A stretch of 64,000 nucleotides of DNA from Fragilaria crotonensis (Eukaryota; Bacillariophyta; Fragilariophyceae; Fragilariales; Fragilariaceae), in assembly GCA_022925895.1 (NCBI GenBank), contig JAKSYS010000202.1, positions 26,116 to 90,115 of the forward strand, given 5' to 3'. The notes under the pieces were generated by a model. It worked only from the letters and a program-made list of their open reading frames with translations, did no database searches and was not told where the DNA came from. Within the stretch, counting starts at the first letter, position 1; each line of letters starts with the position of its first letter. This document shows positions 61,921 to 64,000 of the stretch, one piece after another. The translations under genes and the position numbers were made by a program.

Positions 61921-62962
61921 AATGACGAAAAATATTCCAAGACCAGCAATGTGATTTTACTACCTATCGGTACTATCTAACCTGTGATAGACGAATAGGA
62001 TGTAAAGGGCTTTAGAAATTTATAAATCGGTGTTAGCCAATATTGTGAGTATTGATTGCAGATTATCATTTGATCCAGAATGTGGGGACATTAGTACCTT
62101 GACATAATGGTGATGATTGCAAGTATAATTCCTACCACAATTGATACTGTACCAATGACCGAGTATTGTATCATGAGGTCATAATACGGTAAGTCGATTT
62201 GGGTAGCGTTGTCATACTGTGCCTAGCCGCACTGCTGTCCGGCTGCACCGTCGTATCATCACACTCCCTCACGCGTCCAAATTGAGCTCTGCGTTCAGCG
62301 CATTACCATCCCATGACAGTGCGTCTGTGCTTTGCCAATTGGATCTCGTTGAGAGCCTTTGTCAAGTAGTCGGCTGGCTGTTCTTCCGCTGCGATCGCAT
62401 GGATACTTATCTCCTGCCGCTCCACGTAGTCTCCATCAGAACGTTTTGTTTAGGTTGTCATTTTTATTGAGAAATTTGTTGCATATTCACAATATTTGTT
62501 TGATATGTATTATTTTATGGCGGTTTCATACATTAATACGGCGTCTTTGTAAGTCTCCGACACTTTAATGTTTGTCTTAACGAACATCTATTGGATGTAT
62601 AGCATTCGTGTTGTAATGATAACAAATAGAAGAAAATTTTGTTCAGTATATCACAATTATGATGATCAAAACAACAGTGGATGATTTCTTAACAACATTG
62701 AGTTCTTTCATAAAATTGTTTGATTTTCGATTACTCAATTGTCGATTCAAAGCCTCAACATTTTCCCGCATCTTCGAAAACATCTTTCGTTTTCTTACCA
62801 TTTTCCTCGAGGCTATTGAAATAGAATTGTGAATTCCTGCCAAGTGGTTTCTTTACTCGTCGCAATTCTTATTTTATATCTTCAAGGCATTTGTTTCATT
62901 TTACAGCATTTTTTGTGCACATGCAAAATCTCACAGCTTGTTTCTAAAATTGTTTCTTGAAA
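61921..62962. other. AT-rich intergenic stretch, about 1 kb
   Basis: No convincing gene, repeat or RNA was seen. A short minus-strand frame at 62643-62843 has a hydrophobic end but no other support. The region precedes the transposase-like gene. Confidence 0.5.
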
Positions 62963-64000
62963 ATGGCATCGGGCTCAACTAGTGGTATTACCTCTTCTTC
63001 GCGATGTGCTGGTTGTCATCGATTGTTCAAGAGGCTTTCAACTCACATTGCTCAGAGTCCCATTTGCGAGCAGCTCTACACAACATGCCACGAGTTCATT
63101 TCTGGTAGTGTTCTTCGTAACAATGATGCGGCAACACAATCCTCACCACTAAGGAGAAGCGGACGGCTTTCATCAAATGATTTGTCATCTGTGACTCATC
63201 CACTTTCTGGGAATCTTTCTTCGACAAGGAAGCCGGCAAATGGTCCAGCATTGACTCGAAAGACGAACGTGCAATCGTCAAAAGTGGACGCATCATCAGG
63301 TATAGCCAGGACTAGCAAAGAGCGTTGTTTCGAGGATGGTAAGATTGAAGATGATCGCGAGGATGGATTCCATCATTAGATGATGCACTTCCTTGGAACA
63401 ATGAGGGAGAAGATCCTCACGTTGACGGAGAAGGGCACCCGATCGATGTGTGCTGAAACTGTATGAGGAACTGCTTGAGTTGCTTCAAATCCACTTGGCC
63501 TCGACCGATTCTCTCGAGAGGAAAGGTCCATATTGAATTGCTACACCTTCTCAAGGAGCTAAATGCACCTCTCAATGCATTTACTCGTATTCTTAATTGG
63601 TCAGCTCAAGCCAACAGTAATGGACATATATTCCAGGTGGACTGCCAACCATCCCGAGAGAAGGTTGTACAAAAGTGTATTGCAGGTACAACATGAAGGG
63701 ATTAATACCAAAGGAGAAGCAGCTCTATCTGCCTTATTCAAAGAGGATCGTATCCATGGTGTATTTTGATGCCTCTCAAGTCTTCGCATCTCTCCTCTCG
63801 TGCCCTCTTCTGAATCGCGACGAAAACTATTTGTTTCATGAACATAAGGATCCTTTTGTTGAACCCTCAAAGTCTGGTGACATTGGAGACATCAATACAG
63901 GTCGTTGTTACCGCAGGACGTTAAAGAACTTGTCAAGAAAAAAGGGTGTCGACATGATTTTACCAACAGTCGTAGCAATGGACAAGACACAAGTAGACAC
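62963..64000 (+). pseudogene. DDE transposase-like protein, N-terminal part (Plavaka-like?), cut by window end
   Basis: ATG 62963 starts MASGSTSGITSSSRCAGCHR with a CxxC...H segment (CAGCHRLFKRLSTHIAQSPI) that looks like an N-terminal zinc finger. A polar linker follows. After frame changes near 63370, 63450, 63535 and 63690 the coding goes on: LYEELLELLQIHLASTDSLE, LLHLLKELNAPLNAFTRILN, VYFDASQVFASLLSCPLLNR, and finally LPTVVAMDKTQVDT at the window edge. The last block resembles the first catalytic-Asp region of Plavaka-type transposases. The C-terminal half of such a protein is found, also broken, at 5317-7730 on the other strand. Several frameshifts make it a pseudogene unless they are assembly errors. 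Confidence 0.5.

Noticed and set aside
62643-62843. Short minus-strand frame ending in an Ile/Val-rich segment
   Set aside because: AT-rich DNA, no homology recognised and no context; the hydrophobic end comes from low-complexity sequence.

Overview
The window looks like nuclear DNA of a diatom. This is an inference from its content: there are no operons or ribosome-binding sites, and the base composition is mixed. It contains many Ty1/Copia, Ty3/Gypsy and DIRS-type tyrosine-recombinase retrotransposons, degraded DDE transposases of a kind common in diatoms, and only a few possible host genes. No rRNA, tRNA or CRISPR array was found.

Left part (1-17.3 kb). The 3' end of a Copia element (family A, + strand) has cut off the end of an unknown minus-strand ORF. 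Next come two short tandem-repeat blocks, a broken low-complexity gene (3453-5051) and a minus-strand DDE transposase pseudogene (5317-7730) that carries a DIRS end remnant. A 5'-truncated Copia (family C) follows at 7731-10633, and its LTR holds a 500-bp inverted-repeat element. The one apparently intact host-type gene lies at 11094-12230 (+). It encodes a type II membrane glycosyltransferase-like protein and has three TGACGTCA palindromes upstream. It is followed by a dispersed repeat (R1) encoding part of a Ser/Thr/Pro-rich protein with a PIP-box-like motif, then two rearranged Copia fragments (F, G).

Central part (17.3-57.3 kb). Almost all of this is one nest of retrotransposons. A Gypsy element (gag-pol 17594-22253, 3' LTR 57099-57306) contains a DIRS element (22286-56994). 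The DIRS gag is split by Copia B (24239-44993). The leader of B is split by Copia C (30601-44367). The gag of C is split by Copia A (31284-37814). Independently, Copia E (50234-56667) sits in a terminal repeat of the DIRS element. Boundaries were set from LTR pairs, target-site duplications and rejoined reading frames. The DIRS element has split direct repeats (A1-ORFs-B1-A2-B2), a reverse transcriptase/RNase H ORF and a tyrosine recombinase ORF.

Right part (57.3-64 kb). A minus-strand gene with one apparent frameshift (57523-58580) begins about 220 bp beyond the Gypsy LTR. It is followed by R2, a longer copy of R1 (59018 to about 61920), and by the N-terminal part of a DDE transposase (62963 to window end).

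The Copia elements fall into two groups. A, B and E share one presumptive primer-binding site and make 4-bp target duplications. They carry a chromodomain-like segment between integrase and reverse transcriptase. C has a primer site matching the initiator-tRNA anticodon arm and a 5-bp duplication, with a PDZ-like segment in the same slot. Many ORFs are broken by single-base indels even where the LTRs look identical, so some breaks may be assembly errors. All sequence comparisons were made by eye.
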